NCBI GenBank assembly: GCA_003597995.1
Contig: QZJY01000060.1
Location: 1 to 53,890, forward strand
Direction of reading: 5' to 3'
Origin: Dehalococcoidia bacterium
GTDB lineage: Bacteria; Chloroflexota; Dehalococcoidia; Dehalococcoidales; UBA1222
Length of the DNA stretch: 53,890 nt
Part shown: positions 40,101 through 49,036 of the stretch, piece after piece
Layout: every line of letters begins with the position of its first letter
Position numbering within the stretch: position 1 is the first letter of the stretch
Notes under the pieces: generated by a model
What the model was told of the DNA's origin: nothing
The model's input: only the letters and a program-made list of their open reading frames with translations
Database searches by the model: none
Position numbers and translations under genes: made by a program

Positions 40101-43100
40101 CTAAGCAAAGTTTGAAAAAAGCACACGAAGGCATTACCAAGACCCTTATAAATGGTTGGGCAAGAGAGCACAATCTCGACTCGGATGGAATCTTTTCTCC
40201 GGTATCTGGATTGGGACAGGGGGAACAGCGGGCGATCTTGGAATATTTTAGCAAGGTGGCGGACAATATCATTACCACCGTCCGCAACCAGTTGTTATCC
40301 ACGACAGATGCCATTGCACCCAATTTGGGTACAAGTGTTCCCAAAATAGGAACAACCCCGTCGAAATCGATGGGATTAGAATCGGCTGAACGTCAGGCAG
40401 AGCCTCGTCCAAGTGATACCGATGTCATACTGGCTTCTTCCGGCAGGCCGTTCGTAACCGAACAAGCCGCTAAACGGTTCGCCGCCACAAGGGGCGAGGG
40501 ATACGAAGCGGTTCCTTATGGCGACAAATGGGCCGTCAAGAAACCTGCGCCGAAGCCGAAGCGGGAACTGACCGAGGAAGAACGGGCTAAGGTCGAAAAG
40601 GAACTTGACAAGTTGGAGCGGGAAGCCGGTGTCCTTGATGTAACCCCGCGCAAGAGTATCGGTATGCATATCGACAAGCCGGGGGCCATCGATGAGTTGG
40701 CGGCTGAAGAAGAAGGGCCGCCGGAAGGCATACAGTTCTCCATCGCTTCTTCCCGTCCCGCTGGCGAACCGGGCATGGGCGTCATTGAAGTAATGAAAAT
40801 ACTTGACCCGATCAAGGGTAAGTTCAATATACCGATCAGGGTACTCGGCTCGGCTGAGGACATAGAAGATGCCGAAACAAGGGAAGCCGCCCTTGCCGAA
40901 TTAAAGAAGGGCAGCGTCATCTCCGGCTACTATGATGACAAGGCTAACAACAGGCGTGGCGAGATTGTCCTGCTGGCCGATGGCATCCGTAACGAGAAGG
41001 AACTACTGGAAGCCGTTCTACCGCATGAGATAGCCCACTACGGCATACAGGGCGTGCTCGGCAAGGAGGGCTACAAGGCTTTCCTGGCCGACTTGCGTAG
41101 CGATCCGGTTATCGGGCCGCAGATTAACGCACTGATTAAACAACATGGTTGGAAGCCTGACTACGCCGCTGGCGAATGGTGGGCCAACAACGCCGAAGGT
41201 AAAAATCCAGATGAGATATCGCCGACCATCTGGCAGCGTATCGTCATACTGTTCAGGAAAGCCATGCGTGCCATGCGCGGGGCCAAGCGGTGGAGATTTA
41301 CCAACATCGAAATAGACAACATGCTGCGGAAGGGGTATGAGTATGCGACGGCCAAAGATGCTGCCGAGATACGAGCCGGAACCGGCGAAGCTGCATTCAA
41401 AACGCAGTCGCTCAACGACCTTGTGACGCAACTGGCCCAGATTGAGAAATCGATTTCCGAATTGCCACCGGTCAGGAACGCCATGCCGACTACCGGCATA
41501 CGCCAGCGGCTGGAAACCAAGGCTCAGGAACTTGAAGAACGCATAGCCAATTGGGATGGGCCACAATTCAGGAGCAGGAAGGCCGAGGGCGAAGGCATGG
41601 AGCGCAAGATCACTGATGCGGCCCGTGCTGATGCGGAACAGTCACTCGATGACATGCGCAAGGATGTTATGGAGTACGCCAAGAGATACATCCCCGGCAG
41701 CGGTATGAGCCGTGACGAAGCCCGGAAACATCTTAACGCCATACACAATGCCAAGGATACCAATGCACTCGCCGGGGCTTTCGTCCGGTTAGAGGCTGCG
41801 GTCATGGGCGAAGAAGATGGCCTTGGCGTGGACTCGCAGGGGAACGTCATCCGCACCACTTTCGAGTTGCCGGAAGAAACACGGTTGCAGCATCTGCGCC
41901 GCTGGTTACAGGACTCGATGGCTCGGTTACAGACAGTCCAGAAAGAAATAGTCAAGCAGACCGGTAAAGAGATCACGCCTGAAATGGATGCCAACATGAG
42001 GCAGGTACTGGAAGTTGGCCGGGCGGCTCACCGTGTCGAGAAGTTCATGGAGAAGATGGTGCGGGGCAAGGAAAGTTTCCTTGGCCGCATGAATGAGGCT
42101 GGTATTAATCAGCGGGACTTCTCTCTGTACCTGACGGCCCTGCATACGGAAGAGCGCCGGAACGCTACCATTGGCCGCAAAATAGAGAAGGCACGTAGCG
42201 AAAAGCAGGCGACGTATTGGCGCACCCGGCTGAATGATGAGAACGATGATTTCGGCAGCGGTATGAGCATGAAAACAGCCAAGCGCGTTATCAAAGACAT
42301 GCAGGCGTGGCATCCCGATATCCAGAAATTCGCCGAAGAGTTTTACGATAATACAACGCGGGCCGCCCTGCGGATGAGACTGGAAAGCGGACTGATCTCA
42401 CAAGAGTTTTATGACAAGCTGAACGAAACGTACAAGAATTACGTTCCGCTAAAGGGCCGGAGCGATATCGAAAGCAAGCGTCCAGGCGTAAGTAAGACCA
42501 CTGGAATGCTTGCGACCGGCATACGCAAGGCTCGTGGCCGCCAGTCTGATGCTGATGACCCCTTCGCCCAGACGCTGGTTGATTTTACTGATGCCATCAC
42601 CCGTTCCGAGCAGAACCGGGTACGTCAGGCGTTCCTGAAACTTGTCGAGGCCAATCCTGAACCGGGCGTGTGGAGCACGCAGCCTGCTCCCGAACCAGTG
42701 GAGTCCATTGGTGAGGAAGGCAACATCCAGTATGAAGAGCCGCTGCGTAAGTACGATGACAACGTACTGGAAGTTCGCGTAGACGGAGAGTCTCACCTGA
42801 TCTCCATCCATGACATCCCCTTGTCGCAAAGTATGAAGGGCTTGGGCATGGAGCGCAGTTTCCAGTTCTTCAGCGCGATCAATAGTTATCTGCGGGCCGT
42901 AAACATTATGCTCTCGCCGGAGTTCCTGATAACGAACTTTGAGCGCGATCTCCAAACGGCACTCGTTCATGTGTCTGGTGAGCAGAGTGCAAAGATGGCG
43001 GGGCAGACGCTCAAGCACCTGCCGAGCGCGATGAAGGGCATCTGGAAAGACCTGCGCGGTAAGAACAATGAATGGTCTCAGTATTATGAAGAGATGAAAG

Positions 43101-44635
43101 AAGTGGGTGGCAAGGTAAGTTGGATGCGTCTTGAGAGCACGCCGGAGATGATGAGGAAGATCGAAAAGGAACTGAAGAACCTCAACGAGAACGATGTTGC
43201 CAAGTCGCTGGAGGCGTTCAAGGCTGTCGGCAGGCTGGTGGAAAATGCCAACGAAGTCGTTGAGATGGGAACGAGGCTCGCCTTCTATCGGACGATGCGC
43301 GAGAATGGGTTCTCCGCCGATAAGGCTGCGCAAGCCGCCAAGGAACTGACCGTAAACTTTAACACTCGTGGGCAGGTCGGCCCGCTCATCAACAGCTTGT
43401 GGCTATTCGCCAACGCCGGAGTCCAGGGTAGCTATAGAATCGTTTTCAAAGCTCTTAAGCACAAGAGGGTGCAACAGATAGTCGGTGGCATAGTCGTACT
43501 CGGCTTTCTCCAGAGCCTGTTCAATCGCTGGATGGATGATGATGAGTGGGATCAGTTCAGCGATTACAATAAAGACAACTATTGGATGTGGATGATGCCG
43601 AACGGCAAGACCGTTGCGGTCAAGGTGCCATACGGCTACAACGTCTTTAAGGTGGCCGGGAACCTCGCCGAAGAGGCTGCGTTCGGCAACCTGACGCTCG
43701 GCCAAGCCGGTAAGCGTATGTTCTCAGCCGTCAACGATGCGTTCAACCCCTTGGGCGGCGGATCGTTCTCGCAATTCCTGTCGCCGACGGCCTTCGACCC
43801 GCTGGTGCAGATAACTGAGAACAAGAACTTCTACGGTGGCCCGATCACGAAGGAGCAGCCGGAGTACGCGCCAGATCAACCAGCCCACACGTTGCATTTC
43901 AAGGGCGTAAGTATCTGGGCCAAAGCGCTGACGAAGTGGCTGAATAAAATAACTGGCGGCACAGATGTCGTGAGTGGCAAGGTGGATGTCAACCCGGAGA
44001 TGATAGATCACTTCTCGGATTGGGTTGGCGGCGGACTCGGCAGGTTCATAACCAATACGATTAACCTTGGCGCTACTGCAATCAGCGAGCGCGACCTGCC
44101 GCAGATCGAAAAGATTCCGGTGGCTCGCCAGATGCTTAGAGAGAGCAGCGAGTGGGTGGATACCGGCTACATATATGAAACGCTCAATCGTTCGGGCGCA
44201 AACATATTGTCGGCGAAAGAAATGGAGCATTTCAACGAAGCCGTTGAACGCGCATCGGCGGCGGGGAAGATAACACCGACGCAAAAGGATCGCTATCTCA
44301 AGGATATGCGGAGTAATCAGGCTGCCGCTGAAGCATCGCTACAAGGTTCCCCGGCGAGGGCAAGTCTGCTTGCCCGCTACGAGGCGTTCCACTCTACGCC
44401 GCTGGAAGACCGCGATAAGAGCGAGATAAAGGAAATTCATAAACTCATTAATGAGCATAACCGGCGGGCGGTTAAGTCGGGCGAGCAGAAAATCTCTGAG
44501 CAGGCACTGGATTATCGCAGGGATAGGGCATACGAGAAATTATATGGACGCAAAAGACCAAAACAGCGCGGCGAATCTCAAGGACGTCCTCGGCCTCCAG
44601 AGCCGCCAAGACCCAATAGAAAACCTATTAGATAG
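37163..44635 (+). CDS. Giant polyvalent ejection protein with metallopeptidase and LPD38 domains
   Basis: 2490 aa, by far the largest gene. N-terminal repeats FDLGDFDTFYNKMG/YDLGEYDAFESKVN; a Gly/Ala-rich hydrophobic stretch at ~395-440 (MLPSFLAAMIPSTAALKFG); an acidic linker; two copies of a ~35-residue motif at ~780 and ~1090 (SGRPYKTQQAASR, SGRPFVTEQAAKR, each ending YEAVP). A zinc metallopeptidase motif HEIAHYG lies at 1288-1294 with GEWWAN downstream, and a long helical region at ~1450-1850. The C-terminal domain from ~1916 (SPEFLITNFERDLQTALVHV, SYRIVFKALKHKRV, WMDDDEWDQFSDYNKDNYWM) matches LPD38, a polyvalent-protein domain. Such proteins are injected with DNA and act early in the host. 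The proteolytic target is unknown. Confidence 0.82.
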   Translation: MPNSIEKLYEAGSEKFDLGDFDTFYNKMGNPQSRQKFYAAMTKHYDLGEYDAFESKVNQGFLPSDNQEPDQLEARPGYAEEQPPAPADMVSRFVQDSTANDPFLAGLSADIDAQLSDTLNLLNQPSDMGGSYNTPIPEDQQQAYLEQSAVESNQRGRDAQMDVGDYDIQGNFLAGQGKDERGHGSDQFKKPNHPTFSVESQYSGQGGEQGGTWGEENGQPTFTPGPSNLKYHSRKELEDYFKEAEPNVKLKWPEQIDMGAIQPQAEPASTTDVEGGQPQPAPQPMEAGIADDDGVLGAAVTGTLHGIFGSLGAGTFDTIAAGARSLRKQLEMPETDLTRRSGISALPESATEIGASKIADKLTKMAEKYQQPEDLQGKNLYDNPEIILDPRFTAYGLGDMLPSFLAAMIPSTAALKFGRPVAGAVGGATAGLMEGAGIYRETLDRGGSHDEALRNMLYMTVGAGLLNKIGFDRMFAKGVKGKRLIKNTATMFVEAITEYLEEPLGATILGVPKEEFIQRMKDGLAVLVPAAFMGGVGSVTSDKIEDRQNRKNLERYMKPFIENPQQFIDDRLAFINSLEQKAAPTDEAKQPSTGMTAEEETALKAEEATTEAAETEPAEVKSVLDELYGPEERPTAAPVVPTEDISAQTQTELDEAAAGMDISASVAAQEARGEEITAEPTPDIPAGEIAAETSRESAVSGERTIERRLSDREVEVERRLSEQAPIMGVDDERVPFINADVERLGSAEAVAERYDTDSAEDRYARQHAEKIFGQAGQELTLAKSGRPYKTQQAASRVARKLGADYEAVPTEGGFGIRKAETTAKLVSEAVQVEPTIDTEAVSTGSEMESVAQAKRMVAGMDYDGIQKLIDDRETELEEQGVTDYQEQSNDPLLTALYEERFAVERENMRNLDSNVRRELKASVPAIPEMFPRRLKAGVEPSAETLDFILRDEFGINPKSQTATYFTSQAVKRLFGGDYTSKQSLKKAHEGITKTLINGWAREHNLDSDGIFSPVSGLGQGEQRAILEYFSKVADNIITTVRNQLLSTTDAIAPNLGTSVPKIGTTPSKSMGLESAERQAEPRPSDTDVILASSGRPFVTEQAAKRFAATRGEGYEAVPYGDKWAVKKPAPKPKRELTEEERAKVEKELDKLEREAGVLDVTPRKSIGMHIDKPGAIDELAAEEEGPPEGIQFSIASSRPAGEPGMGVIEVMKILDPIKGKFNIPIRVLGSAEDIEDAETREAALAELKKGSVISGYYDDKANNRRGEIVLLADGIRNEKELLEAVLPHEIAHYGIQGVLGKEGYKAFLADLRSDPVIGPQINALIKQHGWKPDYAAGEWWANNAEGKNPDEISPTIWQRIVILFRKAMRAMRGAKRWRFTNIEIDNMLRKGYEYATAKDAAEIRAGTGEAAFKTQSLNDLVTQLAQIEKSISELPPVRNAMPTTGIRQRLETKAQELEERIANWDGPQFRSRKAEGEGMERKITDAARADAEQSLDDMRKDVMEYAKRYIPGSGMSRDEARKHLNAIHNAKDTNALAGAFVRLEAAVMGEEDGLGVDSQGNVIRTTFELPEETRLQHLRRWLQDSMARLQTVQKEIVKQTGKEITPEMDANMRQVLEVGRAAHRVEKFMEKMVRGKESFLGRMNEAGINQRDFSLYLTALHTEERRNATIGRKIEKARSEKQATYWRTRLNDENDDFGSGMSMKTAKRVIKDMQAWHPDIQKFAEEFYDNTTRAALRMRLESGLISQEFYDKLNETYKNYVPLKGRSDIESKRPGVSKTTGMLATGIRKARGRQSDADDPFAQTLVDFTDAITRSEQNRVRQAFLKLVEANPEPGVWSTQPAPEPVESIGEEGNIQYEEPLRKYDDNVLEVRVDGESHLISIHDIPLSQSMKGLGMERSFQFFSAINSYLRAVNIMLSPEFLITNFERDLQTALVHVSGEQSAKMAGQTLKHLPSAMKGIWKDLRGKNNEWSQYYEEMKEVGGKVSWMRLESTPEMMRKIEKELKNLNENDVAKSLEAFKAVGRLVENANEVVEMGTRLAFYRTMRENGFSADKAAQAAKELTVNFNTRGQVGPLINSLWLFANAGVQGSYRIVFKALKHKRVQQIVGGIVVLGFLQSLFNRWMDDDEWDQFSDYNKDNYWMWMMPNGKTVAVKVPYGYNVFKVAGNLAEEAAFGNLTLGQAGKRMFSAVNDAFNPLGGGSFSQFLSPTAFDPLVQITENKNFYGGPITKEQPEYAPDQPAHTLHFKGVSIWAKALTKWLNKITGGTDVVSGKVDVNPEMIDHFSDWVGGGLGRFITNTINLGATAISERDLPQIEKIPVARQMLRESSEWVDTGYIYETLNRSGANILSAKEMEHFNEAVERASAAGKITPTQKDRYLKDMRSNQAAAEASLQGSPARASLLARYEAFHSTPLEDRDKSEIKEIHKLINEHNRRAVKSGEQKISEQALDYRRDRAYEKLYGRKRPKQRGESQGRPRPPEPPRPNRKPIR

Positions 44636-44643
44636 GAGCAGTT

Positions 44644-45855
44644 ATGGCTGATCGAGCGTTACAAATCTTAGCGCCGCGTTACAAAAGCTGGAAGGACGAC
44701 GGCACCGTCAACTCCGGCGGATTTATCTACTTCTACGAGGCTGGCACCACCACGCTGAAGGATACCTATCAGGATGCTGAGGCCACCGTCGCCAATGCCA
44801 ATCCCGTAGAACTCAATAGCCGTGGCGAGGCGGCTATCTATGGTCGCGGAACTTATAAGATCATAGAGAAGGACAGCGATGAGGTGCAAATCGGCGATGC
44901 GATGGATGGCGTACTCTTTCTGGATGTGACCGATGACATCCTGGCCTTGCTGAACGATGCCACTACGGCTCAGATGCGAAGCACGCTCGGCCTTGGAACG
45001 GCGGCCACGAAGAACGCTGGAACGTCTGCGGGTGAAGTTCTCCTGCTCGCCGTCTCCGGCACCCTGCCAGCGCTGGATGCCTCGAATCTGACCAACGTAG
45101 CCCAAGGGCAGGGGCCGCTGCCGTATGGATACAAGAAGGGTCTGACGCTATCCGTTGGAACCAATACAACCACGTTCGGCATTTCTGCTGGGGCGTGCCG
45201 GAGTAGTGGCAACGTCGCCAATATGGCATTGACTTCGGCCTACACCAAGACTATGGCATCCTGGGCGGTGGGTACTGCCGCCGGGAGTCTCGATGCCGGT
45301 TCGGTGGCTACATCCACATGGTATCACGTCTATGCCATTTACAACGCCACAACGGGAGTGACCGACATACTGACATCCCTCAGCGCAACCGACCCAGACC
45401 CGCCGGAAGGGTATGCGACATTCCGGCGCATTGGCGCTCTCCTGACTGATGGCACGCCGTATATCACCACCTTTGTTCAGTACGGCGATGAGTTCCTGTG
45501 GAAAGACCCGCCGCTGGATGTTGATCTGGATGGAACCCTTGGGGCCACCGCATCGCTCCATGCGTTATCGACGCCCCTTGGCGTTCAGGTTCGGGCCATA
45601 CTAAACATGGCCGGTACTCATGCCTCGACCGTGACCGCTATTTATGCCAGCAGCCCGGATGTTACTGATGAAGCGCCGGATTATAACGCGAACTCGCTCG
45701 TAGGGCAGATCAACACAGCATCAACGACTGCGGCGACCGCCACGGCGGGGCATGTTGTCATTCGTACCGATACCAGTAGCCAGATCAGGTTGCGGGCATC
45801 GAACGCGAGTACGTACTGTAGCGTCACGACACTTGGCTGGATCGAAAACTTTTAA
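44644..45855 (+). CDS. Tailspike/fibre with P22-type head-binding domain
   Basis: 403 aa after TAGGAGCAGTT. The first ~90 residues (LAPRYKSWKDDGTVNSGGFI, YFYEAGTTTLKDTYQD, NPVELNSRGEAAIYGRGTYK) have the GG-x-I-Y-F-Y-E-A-G-T-T pattern of tailspike N-terminal domains that attach to the podoviral neck. A TTAQMRSTLGLGTAATKNAG segment is the short trimeric connector common in fibres. The C-terminal ~250 residues are beta-rich (QIRLRASNASTYCSVTTLGW) and probably form the receptor-facing domain. No hydrolase motif seen. Confidence 0.78.
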   Translation: MADRALQILAPRYKSWKDDGTVNSGGFIYFYEAGTTTLKDTYQDAEATVANANPVELNSRGEAAIYGRGTYKIIEKDSDEVQIGDAMDGVLFLDVTDDILALLNDATTAQMRSTLGLGTAATKNAGTSAGEVLLLAVSGTLPALDASNLTNVAQGQGPLPYGYKKGLTLSVGTNTTTFGISAGACRSSGNVANMALTSAYTKTMASWAVGTAAGSLDAGSVATSTWYHVYAIYNATTGVTDILTSLSATDPDPPEGYATFRRIGALLTDGTPYITTFVQYGDEFLWKDPPLDVDLDGTLGATASLHALSTPLGVQVRAILNMAGTHASTVTAIYASSPDVTDEAPDYNANSLVGQINTASTTAATATAGHVVIRTDTSSQIRLRASNASTYCSVTTLGWIENF

Positions 45856-45864
45856 GGAGGCCAC

Positions 45865-46284
45865 ATGAGTTTCTTCAAAAGCGGGTTCTTTGACACGGGA
45901 GCCAGTGGCCTCGGTCAGAGGGAAAAAACAAACGAGATTACCACCACTGATGCCACGGCAACGGATATCCTGTCAATACCGCTTGCCGAAGGCCAGACAA
46001 TGAGTCTCGAAGTTCAGATCACCGGCAGGCGGACGGACAGCGGCAACGCTGGCCTGTCGGTTTCGTACCGGCTGGCCGGGGCTTTCAAGCGTAACGCCAG
46101 CGGCAATGTTACACAGGTCAGCCTGACACAGAGCGATCCCGTGTTCTTTGATGATGGGGCCGCATGGGATGCCACGCTGAATGCCGATACCACCAATCAA
46201 ACGGTGGACGTTCGCGTTACCGGTGAGATTGATGTTACGATAAAGTGGACAGCAAGAGCCAATTACACTATTCAGAGTTCATAG
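45865..46284 (+). CDS. Hypothetical tail-associated protein, 139 aa
   Basis: AAGGAGGCCAC precedes the ATG. All-beta pattern (GQTMSLEVQITGRRTDSGNA, GLSVSYRLAGAFKRN, NQTVDVRVTGEIDVTIKWTA) like a small jelly roll found near fibre genes in other phages. Likely a fibre-associated or chaperone-like structural protein. Not assigned to a family. Confidence 0.6.
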   Translation: MSFFKSGFFDTGASGLGQREKTNEITTTDATATDILSIPLAEGQTMSLEVQITGRRTDSGNAGLSVSYRLAGAFKRNASGNVTQVSLTQSDPVFFDDGAAWDATLNADTTNQTVDVRVTGEIDVTIKWTARANYTIQSS

Positions 46285-46292
46285 GAGGAACG

Positions 46293-47459
46293 ATGAGCAG
46301 AAAACTGATTTATAGGGGTGCGATACAGGCACTGGCTGCGGTCGTTCTCCTGTGCGCCCCCTTGTTCGCCCAGATAACGGCGGTAACGACTCCCGGCTTT
46401 AAGAACGGGACGCTGACCGTAGGCCGGGATGCCGACAGTCTATACAAGTTGCCATCCGTGGCTACGGCAGAAACGGGTTACGTCATGCTATCCAACGGAT
46501 TGAACGGTGAGATGACGTGGGGAACCTCCTCGGCCTCCGGCGATACCGTAATCCTCGGCAGTGACACAATCTTTGTAGCGCAGATCGCCAAGGATACGGC
46601 TAACGCCCGCTGGAAACTGCTTGGCGATACCGTCCAGACCGACAGCACGGTTCGCATGGATGGGGATATGACGTATATCCGCAATGTCCGGCTCGGCGAG
46701 TCCGGTGGCGTCGGCGGCAACGTCACGTCGTCCACGGCAATATCCATTGATGTCTTAATCCCGACAGAGAACAGTTTTGCTACCACAAAGTTCTATGTGG
46801 ATAGTCTGCTGGCGAAGGCGATTCTTGATTCTGCCGCAACGGTTCGTGGCGAAATAAGAGATACCGCTACCGCAGTCTGGAATGATAGCGTCGGGGCAGT
46901 CGAGACCCGTGCCCGCGAAGATGCCGGGGATACGGCGGCAGTGTATCTGGACTTAGCTAAGGCCGACATGCGGGATAGCTCTACCGTGGTCTGGAACGAT
47001 TCCATCCCGGCCTATACCAGCCGCGATTCGACACGCAACAAGGTTCTCCGTCCTAATACCCTGCCGGATTCATCGGTAAGCGGTGAAGTATTCTACGCTA
47101 TCGCCGGAGCCGCCTTGACATTCGGTGATCTCGTTTACTGGCGCAACGATACTCTGTTCCTTGCCAACGGTGACACCACGGGCGCAACTTACCTGCTCCC
47201 TGCCGCAGCCATGAGTGCAGACAAGACGACCAGTTCGGGCGCTGTAGGTATGTTCCTGCGCACCGGCTATGCCCGCGCCGAGGGCTGGATACACCTGCCT
47301 ATTGGCGGCGTGGTCTACGTAGATACCGTGGCTACCGGCCAGATGAGTCGCTACGCCCCGACCGTGGCAGGTATGGGTTCACAGCCCGTGGGGGTGACGG
47401 TGGATTCGACTTCCGGCGTGGTCGATTTCCGGCCCACTTACGTCATAACGGTGAAGTAG
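46293..47459 (+). CDS. Fibre-like protein with Sec signal peptide
   Basis: 388 aa from ATG 46293, preceded by TAGGAGGAACG. Residues 1-27 form a signal peptide (MSRKLIYRGAIQALAAVVLL then CAPLFAQ). The middle is Asp/Ser/Thr/Ala-rich with repeated DSATVRGEIRDTATAVWNDS and ADMRDSSTVVWNDS units, suggesting a trimeric or coiled fibre. The C-terminal ~110 residues (GDLVYWRNDTLFLANGD, EGWIHLPIGGVVYVDTVATG, QPVGVTVDSTSGVVDFRPTY) resemble a beta-barrel domain common at phage fibre ends. A cleavable signal on a virion protein is unexpected. Confidence 0.65.
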   Translation: MSRKLIYRGAIQALAAVVLLCAPLFAQITAVTTPGFKNGTLTVGRDADSLYKLPSVATAETGYVMLSNGLNGEMTWGTSSASGDTVILGSDTIFVAQIAKDTANARWKLLGDTVQTDSTVRMDGDMTYIRNVRLGESGGVGGNVTSSTAISIDVLIPTENSFATTKFYVDSLLAKAILDSAATVRGEIRDTATAVWNDSVGAVETRAREDAGDTAAVYLDLAKADMRDSSTVVWNDSIPAYTSRDSTRNKVLRPNTLPDSSVSGEVFYAIAGAALTFGDLVYWRNDTLFLANGDTTGATYLLPAAAMSADKTTSSGAVGMFLRTGYARAEGWIHLPIGGVVYVDTVATGQMSRYAPTVAGMGSQPVGVTVDSTSGVVDFRPTYVITVK

Positions 47460-47469
47460 GGGAGGGCGA

Positions 47470-48975
47470 ATGGAACGGCGTGACTTTATAAAATTAGCGA
47501 TGTCGGGATTCGCCGGAATGGCCGTAGCTGACGGTCTTGCCGGAGAGCGCTTGTCGGGGCAGCAGGGCGTTTTGAGGGCAACGAACTTGATAACAGACCC
47601 GGCAAAACAAGTAATCACTGACCCGGTTGTGCGCCGTGTCCTGGAGCGGATGCAGGTCGATCCAGATAACGATGCTGTCTTCAAATACGATTATGCACCG
47701 GGCCATGAGACGACAAAAATGTATCAGGTGCAAGCCGGGCGATATAAGGGTGCTCATGTTGTAGTCGCCTCGCACCTGCCAATGGTTACACCTGATAATG
47801 AGGTGGTAATTCCCGGTTTTGAATTATCCGGCGGGATATACAGGCCAAAAACGAACTGGTTTACCGCAGAAGTCAGCGGTGAAAGCGTCCAGGTCTGGCA
47901 ACTTGGATTGTCTGAATATGTTGCTTGGGCACCGGCCTTATATCTGAACGGAGTGAGAAAAGACCCCATTGGTTCGTGGGTGCATCATGTTACTGATCCG
48001 CAAAATCCAAACTATCAGGGTAACGTGCTTGATCTTAATTATGGGATATGTACCCGCCGGTTGAGATTAATCGAAGGGCGTTTCATGGAGCGGTGGATAT
48101 TTACCGAGAATCCCGGCGGGGACGTGCGGATTGTCCATAATAAATCTGGCAACCTGTCCTTACGGTTAGGCGGTGGGCGGGTCCTCGTTGAAAACGGTGA
48201 TGAAGAATTTATCTCGGCGGAAGTTTTTAATGATACTTCTTACCCGCTTGTTGTCTGTGCTACAGCTACATTGTACACCGGAGCTTCTGATGGGACAATT
48301 AGTTATTTCCTGGCCACCGGATCGTCGTGGGCCGAACTTAAAGCCCTTTCCGCTGGAAGCAGTACGGCCTTAGCGGGTACGGGCGCATCCGCCGGATGGC
48401 TTAGATGTGATGCTAATACCGATAAATTTGATATTCTTGAGCACCAGTTCTACCCGTTCGACAATTCATCGGTGTCGGCTCTTAATACGGTTCTTTCTGG
48501 AACAGTCAGCTTTTATGGGTATAGCTCGGTGGTGGACGATTGGGCCGCTTCTGCATTGTGTCTTGTAAAAGGCACTCCGGCTGATCCGACGGCTTTAGTT
48601 GTGGGCGATTTTGACCAGTTGACCTTGACTGAACTGGCTATCCGCAAGGCCATGAGCGCATGGAGCGTAGCGGGGTATAATGATTATACACTCAACGCCG
48701 CCGGTATAGCTCATGTTCAGGCAAACCTGGGCGGATATTGCACGTTCGTCACCCCTAACGGGTACTGGGTTGATAATAGTGCCCCTGCATGGACAGCGGG
48801 CTACGATTGCATGTGCTCGAATTATTTTTCGGAACAAGGGGCTGGTTATAAACCAAAAGAGGTCTTTGTTTACGAGCTTTCTGAACCCGCTGGCCCGGCT
48901 AAGGTGGCAGGCGTGGCGAGTCCAGCTAAGGTGGCAGGCGTGGCGAGTCCAACGAGTGTGGCTGGCGTGAATTAA
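47470..48975 (+). CDS. Exported protein with Tat-type signal and C-terminal 9-residue repeats
   Basis: 501 aa after GGGAGGGCGA. The N-terminus MERRDFIKLAMSGFAGMAVA contains a twin-arginine motif (R-R-D-F-I-K) and hydrophobic core. The body is beta-rich and aromatic (PKTNWFTAEVSGESVQVWQL, GRFMERWIFTENPGGDVRI), without an enzyme signature I recognise. The C-terminus carries two perfect and one degenerate copy of the AKVAGVASP repeat. It sits among fibre and lysis genes, so it may be a virion adhesin or a protein acting outside the cytoplasm. Real gene, unknown role. Confidence 0.65.
   Translation: MERRDFIKLAMSGFAGMAVADGLAGERLSGQQGVLRATNLITDPAKQVITDPVVRRVLERMQVDPDNDAVFKYDYAPGHETTKMYQVQAGRYKGAHVVVASHLPMVTPDNEVVIPGFELSGGIYRPKTNWFTAEVSGESVQVWQLGLSEYVAWAPALYLNGVRKDPIGSWVHHVTDPQNPNYQGNVLDLNYGICTRRLRLIEGRFMERWIFTENPGGDVRIVHNKSGNLSLRLGGGRVLVENGDEEFISAEVFNDTSYPLVVCATATLYTGASDGTISYFLATGSSWAELKALSAGSSTALAGTGASAGWLRCDANTDKFDILEHQFYPFDNSSVSALNTVLSGTVSFYGYSSVVDDWAASALCLVKGTPADPTALVVGDFDQLTLTELAIRKAMSAWSVAGYNDYTLNAAGIAHVQANLGGYCTFVTPNGYWVDNSAPAWTAGYDCMCSNYFSEQGAGYKPKEVFVYELSEPAGPAKVAGVASPAKVAGVASPTSVAGVN
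48898..48972 (+). repeat. 27-bp tandem repeat at the 3' end of gene 47470
   Basis: Two identical 27-bp units (48898-48924 and 48925-48951) beginning GCTAAGGTGGCAGG, then a diverged partial third copy to 48972. They encode the AKVAGVASP repeat. Confidence 0.9.
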
Positions 48976-49036
48976 TAATGGCCACATGGCTCAACCGACT
49001 TAAAACACAACAATAATTTTAGGGAGGAACAATGTG

